Positions 22,823 to 31,164 of a stretch of 64,000 bases of DNA are shown in pieces; the stretch's first letter is position 1, and every line of letters begins with the position of its first letter. Below the pieces are notes generated by a model. That model did no database searches and was not told the origin of the DNA. It worked only from the letters and a program-made list of their open reading frames with translations. The stretch is taken from positions 27,366,816-27,430,815 of the forward strand of contig NC_091098.1 in the NCBI RefSeq assembly GCF_024713975.1, given 5' to 3'. The DNA is from Paralichthys olivaceus (taxonomy: Eukaryota > Chordata > Actinopteri > Pleuronectiformes > Paralichthyidae). A program made the position numbers and the translations under genes.

Positions 22823-24977
22823 ACACACACACACGGACCTCTGACATCACATCTTCACCTCTAACTCTAATGACACTCTCTCTTTCATTCCAGGGGAAGC
22901 ACAAGAAGCCGACGGGGTCTCGCAGCCGTAACATCAGGGAGTCGTGCCAGGGGGCGCCGTCGGACCAAGAGAGCGGAGCCACGCACTTCAGCGGCTCCAC
23001 CCACAGCCACCAGAGATATGACGCTCTGCCCAGGTCGCTCAGCTCCACGTGAGTGACGCCTTTTTATCTGTGACGTGATGATTTCATCACAGTTTGTTTC
23101 TGAGTCAGCAGAAAAAAAACTGCTGATTCACCCCCCCCCCCCCCCCCGTCTGTGTGCAGGCCTCACATCTCCATGTCTCTGAGGATCAACTCCTCCGATG
23201 GGTTGGTGCTTCACGCCGCTGGCGGTCAGCGCGGCGGCGCCGGCATGTCCCTCAGCGTGTCAGGCGGTCACCTGCTGCTGCTGCTGGACGGAGGGAAGAG
23301 GAAGGTCAGCCTGCGCAGCCGCAAGAAGTACGACGACGACCGGTGGCACACGGTGAGACGGCTCAGCAGCTCAGGTCACATGACCCCTGTGTGTCTGCGT
23401 CAGCGTCTAACACGCCGCTGTGTTGATGTCACTGCAGGTGTTCGTGAAGCGCGAGGGAGAGAAGATCAGTCTGATCGTGGACGGGATCAGCGCTCAGTCC
23501 AAGAGAATTCCTGGAGGAGACAGAACCCGTCTCACTGGGCCGCTGTATGTGGGAGGAGCTCCGCCCTCACTGACGGTAAAACATCCATCACCAACACAAC
23601 CTCATCCTCATCCTCATCCTCAACCTCATCCTCATCCTCAACCTCATCCTCATCCTCAGCCTCATCCTCATCCTCAGCCCGTTACTCTGGTCACAGATCA
23701 GATCTGTTTAATGAACCGTGTTGTTGTGGACTTTAGGCTCCAGGCTCTGGAGGTTTCATCGGTTGTGTCAAGGACCTGACGCTGAACGAGGCCCCTGCGG
23801 GAAACCCCACTTTCAGTCAGGGGGCGGTGCCCTGCTTCCAAAACCCTCTGCAGCCCGGAGCGTATTTCTCCGGAGAGGGAGGACACGTCGCTATAGGTGA
23901 TTATCCTCATTCTGAGCGGGTTCAAAGTTCACACTCATTCTCTGGAGCGACGTGTTCTGACTGACTCCTCCCCCGCAGATGAGTCCTTGGTTCTGGGTCG
24001 GGATCTTGAGATCCAGTTAGAAGTTCGACCCGTCTCGGACTCTGGGCTGCTGTTGCATGCTGGGACGTCACCTGATCAACACCTGAGTCTGGTCCTCAGT
24101 CAGGGAGAGGTGAGGTCACACTCCTGAAGGTTCTCGTGAACACGATATTTCAGGTTTGGTCCAAAGGTTCAATGGGACGGATTAACTGATGAGATTTGAA
24201 GGGTCGAAGGTCGAAGGTCACCGTGACCTCATGTTACAAAATACATGCAACAGGACGATGACTCACACAATCATTTACACCTGGTGTGTGTGTGTGTGTG
24301 CGTGTGCGTGCGCGTGTGCGTGTGTGAGCAGGTGACCGTCTCAGTAAACAGTGGTAAAGGTGAATTCTCCGCCTCCTTCACTCCTGAAGAGCCTCTATGT
24401 AACGGACACTGGCACACGATCACAGGTGAGCTGACGGGACTGTAGACGAACATGTATGTTGTGTTACCGTGGTTTCCCTGTTGTAACGCTCTTGTACTTC
24501 CTGTGTCGCCCTCCAGTGGTGAAGAAGAACAACGTCCTGCAGCTCCACGTGGACGCAGCCAGCGAGCACAGTGTCGGCCCCAAACAGAGCCGCTCTGCAG
24601 GGGCCAAGGAGACCGTTTACCTCGGAGGGGCCCCAGGTGAGCTCCTCGTCCCGTTTCTTATTTCTTTAAATCTTTTCAGATGTGTAAGTGAAACAGATTT
24701 GAGGCCACAACTTCTCTTGGTGATGACCTGCTGAGTGTTGCTCAGACAGAAGTTTGGTTGAGACGTGCGGCGGCTCTGACGTCCCTGTCTCTTCTCTGTG
24801 ACACCTTGTTCCTCTCTCTGTCCACCAGGAGGCGTCACTGTTCCCGGCCTGCCCGCCGGCCTGCCGTCCTTCCACGGCTGCATCCGCTCAGCGATGGTAA
24901 ACCACAGACCTGCCATGTTGTCCAAACCGCTGTCTGTGCACGGAGCCGTGGGCACACAGGGCTGCCCACACGTATAA
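2..24977 (+). CDS. lama5: Laminin subunit alpha-5, 68 exons, 5' end outside window
   Basis: Laminin alpha-5 is the large chain of laminins 511 and 521, heterotrimers of the basement membrane that bind integrins and dystroglycan. I joined exons at GT-AG sites (one GC-AG) with phases checked at each junction. The 68 exons sum to 9450 nt, exactly 3150 codons ending in TAA at 24975-24977. The domain order is that of alpha-5: laminin EGF-like repeats, an alpha-5-type domain IV, EGF-like repeats, laminin IV type A, EGF-like repeats, coiled coil and five LG domains. Human alpha-5 has about 3.7 thousand residues, so roughly 550 residues (the LN domain and first EGF repeats) lie left of the window. 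The gene reads towards adrm1 and ends about 1.4 kb before its stop codon. Many introns are minisatellite- or CA-rich. Exon coordinates are in the domain entries. The family call is very secure; single exon edges rest on consensus sites only. Confidence 0.96.
341..590. repeat. CA microsatellite and 14-bp tandem repeat in lama5 intron
   Basis: An interrupted (CA)n with CAGA and CATG variants begins two bases into the intron, at the GTACACAC donor, and runs to about 455. A 14-bp unit, ACTCACACATCTGG, then repeats about four times near 530-580. The rest of the intron to 768 shows nothing I can name. Reading frames through this tract encode only Thr-His or Val-Cys repeats and are not genes. Confidence 0.9.
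1960..2292 (+). repeat. 16-bp minisatellite in lama5 intron
   Basis: About 21 tandem copies of a 16-bp unit in two versions, TTTGTCTTTATTAATG and TTTGTTTTTATTAATG, mixed irregularly. The tract fills most of the intron between exons 1879-1931 and 2469-2574. Units differ at essentially one position (C or T), which suggests recent expansion or homogenisation. Confidence 0.95.
3616..4264 (+). other. lama5 intron between the two alternative exons
   Basis: This 649-base stretch separates the paired exons. It has an AT-rich part with TATATA runs near 3835-3870, and a run of CTCTCGGC/CTCGACC repeats near 4077-4140. A strong pyrimidine tract leads into the acceptor at 4264. A short reading frame at 4068-4274 runs into the alternative exon but has no family resemblance before it and looks intronic. 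Confidence 0.7.
4265..4394 (+). CDS. lama5: lama5 alternative exon, paralogue of exon 3477-3615
   Basis: The exon has a strong acceptor (long pyrimidine tract ending CCTGTAG) and donor (AGAG/GTACGT). It is open in phase 0 to phase 1 (130 nt), the same phases as exon 3477-3615 (139 nt). Its product starts [15 protein letters not shown] and contains [17 protein letters not shown], which aligns with [17 protein letters not shown] in the standard exon. It lacks the two cysteines of the standard exon's CGNC end. Including both exons would shift the frame, so they should be mutually exclusive. Only the standard exon matches what I recall of mammalian alpha-5. It could be a decaying duplicate, but there is no stop and both splice sites are good. 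Confidence 0.7.
5285..5368 (+). repeat. CT / CTGT microsatellite up to a lama5 acceptor
   Basis: A CT-rich tract with CTGTCTGT blocks runs into the acceptor of exon 5369-5522, so the repeat also acts as the polypyrimidine tract. Confidence 0.9.
6063..6142 (+). repeat. TG microsatellite before a lama5 acceptor
   Basis: (TG)n with TC and GC interruptions fills the last 80 bases of the intron and ends in GTGCAG at the acceptor of exon 6143-6251. There is little classical polypyrimidine tract. Confidence 0.9.
6430..6486. repeat. 13-bp repeat with four CACGTG motifs
   Basis: A 13-bp unit, ACACGTGATAATC, repeats inside the lama5 intron 6252-6627. CACGTG, a palindromic E-box, occurs at 6437, 6450, 6463 and 6476 with perfect 13-bp spacing. 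Confidence 0.85.
9048..9598. repeat. 15-bp minisatellite in lama5 intron
   Basis: About 36 units of 15 bp. The common unit is CTGTCTCTTTAGTTC; variant units have TTTGGGAC or TTCAGTTC at the variable end. Because 15 is a multiple of three, long open frames appear on both strands with five-residue periodicity (such as PVSLV). They are artefacts, since they lie wholly within the intron between exons 8777-8978 and 10277-10421. Confidence 0.97.
10060..10250. mobile_element. Degenerate dispersed teleost repeat in lama5 intron
   Basis: The segment carries the wording of a repeat common in fish genomes: GCTGGAGCCAATCCCTGC, then AGAGGCGGAGTTCACCCGGA, CAGGTCGCCAGCGTATCACA, GTGGGAGGAAAC and GGGATTCAAACCAAGAACCT. 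I recognise it from general knowledge of fish sequence and cannot assign it to a LINE or SINE class by eye. It is broken by small gaps and encodes nothing. Confidence 0.7.
10754..12177 (+). other. lama5: lama5 exons for laminin IV type A domain
   Basis: Exons: 10754-10915, 11451-11558, 11743-11826, 11947-12177, all phase 0 and multiples of three. Typical motifs are [44 protein letters not shown] and [18 protein letters not shown]. An Arg-Gly-Asp triplet is encoded at 11502-11510 (MRGDVL). Mammalian alpha-5 has RGD at the matching place, where it can be read by RGD-binding integrins. The intron 10916-11450 (535 bases) holds no recognisable element. The exon of 231 nt carries the end of the domain and the return to EGF-like sequence. 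Confidence 0.93.
11570..11740 (+). repeat. Paired CA and TG repeats in one short lama5 intron
   Basis: The 184-base intron 11559-11742 has (CA)n at about 11570-11604, just after the GTACAC donor. It has (TG)n at about 11669-11725, just before the CGTCCACAG acceptor. The two tracts are complementary in the transcript. Confidence 0.92.
12372..14144 (+). other. lama5: lama5 exons for third laminin EGF-like array
   Basis: Exons: 12372-12485, 12566-12696, 12803-12883, 12978-13192, 13284-13384, 13722-13905, 14004-14144. Motifs include [24 protein letters not shown] across the 12696/12803 junction, [31 protein letters not shown] and [15 protein letters not shown]. These EGF-like modules link the laminin IV domain to the coiled coil and end just before the CDSC cysteine pair. 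The intron 13385-13721 (337 bases) shows nothing recognisable. Confidence 0.93.
14344..17740 (+). other. lama5: lama5 exons for the laminin coiled coil
   Basis: Exons: 14344-14495, 14606-14716, 14805-14916, 15038-15211, 15713-15909, 15992-16108, 16294-16448, 16537-16666, 16786-16888, 16996-17109, 17271-17453, 17598-17740. The block starts with [15 protein letters not shown], whose cysteines join the three laminin chains. It continues as heptad-rich sequence such as [20 protein letters not shown] and [20 protein letters not shown], and ends with [13 protein letters not shown] just before LG1. It pairs with the beta and gamma chains in the long arm. Several introns start directly with CA repeats. 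The intron 15212-15712 (501 bases) has nothing recognisable; the intron 16109-16293 has a 21-bp unit repeated three times near 16198-16262. Confidence 0.93.
14510..14547 (+). repeat. CA microsatellite after a lama5 donor
   Basis: (CA)n starts 15 bases into the intron after exon 14344-14495. Similar sense-strand CA tracts follow donors near 1223, 1770, 4885, 10428, 14717, 17114, 19100 and 22785. Confidence 0.9.
17806..18092 (+). repeat. Long TCC/TCT pyrimidine tract before a lama5 acceptor
   Basis: About 285 bases made almost only of C and T (CCT, CTT and TCC triplets, with rare G in TCG/TCGTC) end at the acceptor CGTCCAG of exon 18095-18274. It reads as polyserine on the plus strand and basic repeats on the minus strand, but lies in the intron. 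It is a mirror-like polypyrimidine tract able in principle to form triplex DNA. Confidence 0.95.
18390..18955 (+). repeat. 26-28-bp minisatellite repeating an acceptor-like motif
   Basis: About 20 units of CAGTGTGTGTCTGTGGTGT plus CTGTAGTCA or TTGTAGTCA fill the intron 18275-18955. Each unit contains TGTAG, and the tract ends exactly in the TGTCTGTAG acceptor used for exon 18956-19095. Units vary in length (26 or 28) and at a few positions. Confidence 0.95.
19932..20060 (+). other. lama5: GC-AG intron in lama5
   Basis: The exon encoding ILLLLQNK must join to [12 protein letters not shown] to keep the LG2 fold and phase 0. The only fitting donor is AAG/GCAAAG, with GC instead of GT. The acceptor is CGTCCCTCAG. 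GC donors are a known minority class, normally with a strong exon-side AG, as here. Confidence 0.85.
20492..20934 (+). repeat. lama5 intron with a 16-bp minisatellite
   Basis: Unit CTGGCGGCTCGTTTCT is repeated about seven times at about 20805-20915, just before the acceptor of exon 20935-21067. The left part, 20492-20800, is AT-rich with no recognisable element. Confidence 0.85.
22655..24977 (+). other. lama5: lama5 exons for LG3-LG4 linker, LG4, LG5 and stop
   Basis: Exons: 22655-22784 and 22894-23048 (linker); 23160-23352, 23438-23575, 23737-23896 (LG4); 23979-24109, 24332-24425, 24517-24636, 24829-24977 (LG5). The linker is basic and Ser/Gly/His-rich ([17 protein letters not shown]). In the family it is a place of proteolytic cleavage between LG3 and LG4. 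LG4 begins [20 protein letters not shown] and LG5 ends [12 protein letters not shown] before TAA. LG4-5 bind heparan sulfate and dystroglycan in other laminins. A (CCTCAT)n tract lies in the intron near 23595-23680, and TG-rich sequence precedes exon 24332. Confidence 0.93.
24120..24245. mobile_element. Degenerate dispersed repeat fragment
   Basis: The intron before exon 24332 has TTCTCGTGAACACGATATTT and later GAAGGTCACCGTGACCTCAT, both typical of a teleost dispersed repeat. A second copy of the same family lies at about 34780-34925 (AACACGATATCTCAACAACG). The class is uncertain. Confidence 0.55.
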
Positions 24978-26040
24978 ACCCAAGTCTTATCTTCACATTC
25001 CCCGACTGCAGAGTAATGGTGGTGGGTGTCATGTTACTGTAGCTAATTTAAAATATATATTAATATTTATTGTATATTGTCAGAAAATATATATTTTATA
25101 ATTCCGTTTGTCGTCGCATCAGAACTGGTTTGTGTTTGTGTTGCAGAGATGCACTGACACAACTTCAAATATCAACTCTCGTCAAACAGTGAAAAATACA
25201 TTTTAGCTCTGAACCTCTTCGGCTCCGAACTGTTTTCCTGAGTGTAACGGACGGTATTGAAGTCCAGGATGTTAGCGTGTGTGAGTTGTGCATCTCCAGC
25301 AGAGAATATAAAGAAAACCTACTGAGTCTGTACACTGTGAACCTATGAAGGGAACTGTTGCCTGGAACACTGACCTGAACACAACATTTAGCACACTGGT
25401 GTATTTTATCTCCTATATCAGAGAATCTGCCGTTTCACCGAGTTGAATTTAAGACTTTTAAGACCATAAAGAATCTAAGAGAAATGCATCAGCTGAGACA
25501 GATATGAAGGAAAACCAGAGTCCCTCCATTTCTTAGTAACTGAAGGTGAAGCAGCAGAGAACCTGGAAACATCACGTCTCAGACAGCAGAGACAGTTTCT
25601 GTATCACGGACAAGCTGAGTGTTTGAAGACGCTCAGTCCTTGTTGGTTTCAGCGTCTGTATCACGGAGATATCTTTGCTTTTCAAGCCTCTGCAGAAACC
25701 CTGTGTACGACTGTAAATATCTCTGAGTCTTCTCACAAATCAAACGTATTCTAAGTTTTTTTTCTTGCTTTCTAAATCTTGTGGTGGTTCTTGTAACTAC
25801 CAGTTAAATCAACGTCCCAGTGGCACAACTGTTCCATCAGGCGTCTCCAGGCCAGAGGCAGCGTCCTTCTTCACCTTGTCTCTTCTGTCCTTCATGTTAA
25901 CATGTACCAAATGTGTGTAAGTTGTATAACCACTTTTAAAAACATCTCACAGAAAGAATAAGCTGTCCCCGCCCCTCACACCCAGCCCCCATGTGTTGTC
26001 AATGCATTTCTAAATAAAGGGTTTTTTCATACAAACTCTT
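24978..26040 (+). other. lama5: lama5 3' UTR
   Basis: About 1.05 kb of AT-rich sequence from the stop codon to a poly(A) signal at 26013-26018. No further laminin coding sequence is seen. Confidence 0.8.
26013..26018 (+). terminator. lama5: lama5 poly(A) signal
   Basis: Canonical AATAAA followed within about 10-40 bases by T-rich sequence, suggesting cleavage near 26035. Confidence 0.8.
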
Positions 26041-26069
26041 AACTTCTCTTCTTCTTTTTGTTGATATGA

Positions 26070-26075
26070 TTTATT
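26070..26075 (-). terminator. adrm1: adrm1 poly(A) signal
   Basis: AATAAA on the minus strand (TTTATT on plus), about 270 bases after the adrm1 stop. It lies only 51 bp from the lama5 signal, so the two transcripts end tail to tail. Confidence 0.7.
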
Positions 26076-26347
26076 CAGGATTAACTCAGGCTCCTGGAGT
26101 CTTAAGTGACAACAGGAAAACAGAAAGAAACATCAAACTTAAGGCTTCGTCTTCTAACCTCAGGCCAGTTGAACAGATAGAGTCAGAGGAAGAACTGGCC
26201 TCACTCATCTCTTTACAGCTCTGTTCATCCTGAGTGTTGCCTTTGGTTTAGAAAAGTACAAGTCAACTTAGAAGAGAGGGAGAGAAACATAATGAAATAA
26301 AAGAGAGAAGGAATCACTGGAGTTCACGATGCTCAGAGGGTCGAACT

Positions 26348-27921
26348 CTAATCCAGACTCATGTCCTCATCGTCCTTCTTTTCCTTCGCGTCTCCTTTAC
26401 TGCCCTGCATGGCGCTGGCGAACGCCTCCACATCTGACGAGGAGAAAACCACAGAATGTTTGTATGTGTAGTATATTCAAAGAAAGAAGGAGGGGAGAAG
26501 AGTGCGTCTGTGTGTTTCACCTCCTCTGTTGGCGGCGTCCACAGCTTCGGCCGGCAGACCAAACTGATTCATGAGGGGGCCGAGCTGCCCGGAGGCCAAG
26601 GCACTGCTGAACATGCTCATCGACTGGAGGAGGAATCACAGCCCAGAGGAATTATTATTTTTATAATTAGACCCCGTCTGTTATGTATGAGATAATAGTG
26701 ATAAACAATGTTTACTTCCTACCTGCTGGAACTGAGGTGAGTTGAGAGTGTTCTGGATCTCCTCAGCACTCTGAGGTAAACTCTCACCACTGGGGAGGAA
26801 GGGCAGGAGCCTCTGCTGGACCTCAGCATTAGTTAGGATGGGAGCCATCATCTCGGGGGTGCAAACACTGGCTAGATCCACTAGAGAAGAAAAGAGGAGG
26901 TTCTGTTTGTCTGAAACGTATCACTGGGTTTATCCCCCTCCAGTAAACCTGCTCTGACTCTTCCTCACCTGCTGCTCCCGGAGCAGCCGCCGTTGCCGGG
27001 ACATTCATGGTGGCAAGGATGCTCTGAAGGTCACTGAGCTGGATGGGCTGGTGGGATCCAGGGCTTCCAACAGAGGCTGGGGCCAGAGGAGTCTGAGCTG
27101 CGGCTGCAGACAACAAGGTCAGGAGGTTTTCAGATATACGATGTTCGAAAACTGGTTATTAAAGATAAAATACTTGTTACATGTAGATTAACAGAGTACT
27201 GGGCAAAGGTTTGTAAATCTTTAGATTCTTATCCTCACATTTATAATTATTATTCATCTAAGAAATTCTTTGAGCAGAAATGTCAAATTAAACGTGTGTG
27301 TACCTGGTGTGGAGGGAGCAACACTAGTAGGTGAAACAGCTGAGGCAGCAGGGGTCACGGGGGTGGTCGGGGCCTGGGAGGAGCTCAGTCTGGGGGCTCC
27401 GCCTGATGAAGGAGTGGCTGCCGCTGATTGGCTACGAGAACTACAAATAGGGGGGGAAATACATTTCCTTACATCTGCTATATCACAGGTAATTCTGTGC
27501 AGAGTTCGGGTATGTGAGCGGATTCTGATGTATCTCTGATGTTCAGTCTCACCTGGACGAGGAGCTGCTTGTAGCTGGTCCTCCTCCGCCCAGCAGGTTA
27601 GCGAGTCCTGGTCCTGCTAGAGCTCCCAGGCCTCCTTAGACAAACGCAAACAAATCAAAACACGTCCAAACTGTTCTTAGATTCTGGTTTTTTTATTTGG
27701 GCTGTTTCCTCTTTACTTTCATATTGATAATGAAGTGTGACTATGAGGTTTAAAGTAAACAAATGTAGTAATGGACGGACTGCTGATACAATTCTAATTC
27801 TAGAAGAGTTGGGTCATCTTGGGTAAATTAACATGTATCTAAGTTTTAAATCAACACATTTCCCATGATATGTGGTTTAGAGTTACTAACTAGAAAATCA
27901 TTTTCTTTGCTTTATAAATCA

Positions 27922-27953
<32 letters not shown>

Positions 27954-29277
27954 GTGTGTCACAGGATAATTAGAAACAAATCCAGTGCTGCTCACCCAGT
28001 CCCCCCAGTCCAGTTGGTCCAATCAGCTGCATCAGCTGGTTGTGGCTCATATTTCCCAGCAGGTTTTGCAGGCCTCCCTCTCCTCCGAGCGCTGAGAGTT
28101 CATGGCCACTGCCGCCTCCACTGCCTGGTGCTCCAGGAATGGGGGGGTTGTTCAGGTACTCATTTACCTTACGACAGTGCTCTTCATCCTTGTCCGTCTT
28201 TGGCTCCTGCAAAATATGAATTAAGTTGTATCCCTTAATAAACTACTGGATTACCGACATTACTTTAAAGAAAAATCTACAGAGGACTTATCATAAAAAA
28301 TTATAATAACAAAATAAGTCAGGACACAGCTTTGTAATGGACCTTTCTCCAGCACACCAGCATTAATGTTCTTAGTAACTCGTGTACTTTTCCTTCCAGC
28401 TGCTGTGAACATTATTTGACTCAATCATCTCTCTAGACTTAAATAAATATTGAATAAACTGATTACAGTCATGCTGTCATCATCAAATTCCCTTGTTTAA
28501 TTGTATTGAACCTTCAGCTGAGCACAATAGAAACAGCTGTCATTCATTCACACAGTCTCCAGTTCTTCTGTTTAAAGAGCACGAGGAGCATCTTCCTCTC
28601 ACCTGCATCCAGAAGAACAGTCTCTTGGATCCGGCTTTAAACTTCAGCACATAGACACGTCCCGTGGTGCACTGGCTCACACGCTTAAATTCACAGTCAT
28701 CGGGGAAGATGATCAGGTCCTGGGACAGGAAAGGTAACATAAGACACTCATGAGACAGGGGAGGACTGATACAAAGAAATTGCAGCTCTAAAATAAAGAC
28801 AGTCTCTGTGGAAGGATGTGGAGGGATTTCATGTGCCAGCATCTGATGCTTAAAAATAGCTTATAGGTGCAAATAGGATGAATGACGAGAATCAAGCAAA
28901 GGGACAAACTGTTATTTGTTGTATTTGTGGAATGTACACGTCTAAAGATAGCAACGTTTGTCAAGCTGAGTTTCAACAGTCATCTGAGCAGCTGTCAAAG
29001 TCTCTGCTGTTTATTTCCATGTGAACACTTGGTAACAGCACATCTGAGCACTGCAGGCGTTACTCACATCGTCAACATTGCCAGATGTCCTGTCCTTCCA
29101 GCAGAAGTGAATCAGGGAGTCGTCGGACTGCTGGACGTACACCGTGCCCTTACGTTTGTCTGGTGTCACTACGTTTCCCTTCAGGGTCATTTTACCAGCA
29201 CGAAACTCCACCAGATACTTGCTGGAGCTTCCTCTGGAGCCGCTCACCAGGCTTGGAAAGAGAGCGCCCGACGACAT
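26348..29277 (-). CDS. adrm1: Proteasomal ubiquitin receptor ADRM1 (Rpn13)
   Basis: Nine coding exons on the minus strand: 29277-29068, 28719-28603, 28206-27996, 27634-27553, 27440-27304, 27103-26969, 26880-26723, 26623-26521, 26433-26348. All phases agree and give 412 aa; the human protein has 407. Residues about 15-130 form the Pru domain ([20 protein letters not shown], then [20 protein letters not shown] and [13 protein letters not shown]), which binds ubiquitin and docks on PSMD1/Rpn2 of the 19S particle. A Ser/Thr/Ala/Gly-rich middle follows. The C-terminal DEUBAD part ([37 protein letters not shown]) recruits and activates UCHL5/Uch37. The protein ends in EDMSLD. The start ATG lies in the first coding exon, 22 bases after an acceptor, so exon 1 is non-coding. 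It is convergent with lama5. Confidence 0.96.
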
Positions 29278-29299
29278 CTTCAGATCTGTCTGCACCGAA
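29278..29299 (-). other. adrm1: adrm1 5' UTR part of first coding exon
   Basis: On the minus strand, an acceptor CCTCCAGAG is followed by 22 bases and then the ATG. The upstream non-coding exon must lie to the right, probably in the CpG-rich region near 29800-30480, but its exact edges are not clear. The stretch 29300-29790 is AT-rich and shows nothing recognisable. Confidence 0.65.
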
Positions 29300-29799
29300 C
29301 TCTGGAGGAAAAAAAAAGTTCAGGCTTTAAGACCACACGTGCATTTGACTGTGGCATGATTATCACTGCTGAGTAACAAAGCTGTGAACAGTGAAACAAA
29401 AACAGATGAAATGTTCATGTTACTGCACAATATACACGTGAGAAGACAGCTGCATTATGGGAAAAATGTTTTAAGTTTAAAATAAACATGACTTTTACGT
29501 GGTTATGAAATTCACTTAGTTTAGTTTAATGAGTTTTACTAAGTACAATGATTCACATTAACACAAAGAGAATTTTATCGAACATACAAATAAATGTTAA
29601 AGTTAAATAGATCTGATTTAAGGTTACTGTTCAGGTTATTTCAGTGCATTCACTGATTTAGCCCAAAGTAACTCCCACTAACAAGTCATTCTGATTTTAA
29701 ATCTACTTTTTAATTATGTCAAGTGATTTAAAACACATTTTAAAAGACAGATACTTCGAGGAATCAACTACTTCCGAGTAAGTTGGACAAAAAGCGTTG

Positions 29800-30480
29800 A
29801 GAAGCGAACTGCTCGTCGCTGTTTAACACTGAGCTGACACCGGAAGTGTGATGAATACAAGTCGCCGTCACATCGTCTCAAAGTTTAAAACACAGGAAGC
29901 AGCTGCTCGTGACCTCAACACACTTTTTAAACCGAAGCTAACTAAAGTAGCAGCTAGCCCGTTAGCCGTGCGGACTCTTCGGCTGAGCCAATGCTAACGT
30001 TAGCCCGTGACGAGGCTAAACCGACGAGCAAACAAGGCCGAGGTGAGACAGTGAGTCGAGTTGAAGCGGCTGAGCCCGCAGCGGGGACACTCCGCGTGTC
30101 GGGGAACCGCAGCAGCGGCTCGCTGGAGTCTGAAAATCTCAAACTTCTTCACAAACCTCAACTTTGTGCGTTAGCGGCGCTTCGGCTTCTCTTCTTCGCG
30201 TCCTCGTTAAAGCGTCGCTGGCTTCCTGTCGCGGGGGCGCGCACGCAGCAGGAGAGTGGGCGGGCTTCCGCGGGAGCTCTGAGCCGTGACTGACAGCTCG
30301 TTCGCTCCCGGTGCGGCCGTTACCTCCGTGATCCCTCCACCGGCGGGTCCGACGCTTCTACCGGCGGAAAGAGCGGCTCCACTGGGATGCGAGTGCTTTA
30401 ACCCCCCGCTGAAAGACAGAGGACGAAGAAGAGGAAGAGGAGCAGGAGCCGCAGCGGGAAGGTGAGGAACGCGCACAGTT
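29800..30480. promoter_or_regulatory. CpG-rich putative divergent promoter of adrm1 and dnajc5
   Basis: Base composition changes sharply from the AT-rich flank to CpG-dense sequence, especially at 30000-30480 (runs such as GCGGGGGCGCGCACGCAGCA). It lies upstream of adrm1 on the minus strand and upstream of the likely first exon of dnajc5 on the plus strand. No TATA box is obvious. The call is an inference from composition and gene orientation. Confidence 0.6.
30360..30461 (+). other. dnajc5: Likely non-coding first exon of dnajc5
   Basis: A purine-rich GC stretch ends in the strong donor GCGGGAAG/GTGAGG at 30461/30462. No other gene on this strand is available before the dnajc5 acceptor at 38455. 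The left edge is only a guess. RNA evidence would be needed to prove the link. Confidence 0.45.
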
Positions 30481-31122
30481 AGCTCGACATGCTAACATCA
30501 CCCAGCTTTACTGCCCTTGGATTAGTTAGCATGCTAAGTGCTAGCTGCCTTATTCAAAGCGGGCGCACCGCTTCGTGCGTGCGAGCTAGCGCGTGTTTGT
30601 GCGCGTGTAGCGTGTGTGCGCGCGTGCGCGAGTGTGCAGTGTGTGTTGTGGTTGTAGTGTGTGCGCATGTTTTGTATTGTGTGTGTATATAGTGTGTGAC
30701 AGTGTGTATGTGTGTGTGTGTATAATGTGTGTATAGTGTGTGTGTGTGTGCGTGTATAGTGTGTGTGTGTGTGCGTGTGTGTATAGTGTGTGTGTATAGT
30801 GTGTGTGTGTGTATAGTGTGTGACAGTGTGTGTATAGTGTGTGTGTGTGTGTGTGTGAGTGAGTGTGTGTGTGAGAGATTATCCGCTTTGATTCTCGAGC
30901 CTACCGGTATGTTCTCGTTCCGTCACGACCCACAGAGCTCTGCGGTGATCAGGGTGAGGGCAGGCGGACTCAGATCCAGAGCTCCTGTGGGTTCTTGTGT
31001 GTTGTTGTGAGAAGACACCAGGACATTAACCTGGATTCAGTCTGGAGCGAGGGACCGACGAGTTGATGTCCTCATGAATGTTTGAGGTCCAAGTTGATGA
31101 GAAGCATCTCAGCAGGGAATCT

Positions 31123-31164
<42 letters not shown>

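Noticed and set aside
30489..31010. Cys/Val-rich ORFs downstream of the CpG region
   Set aside because: Made by TG-rich repeats in the putative dnajc5 5' intron; no homology.
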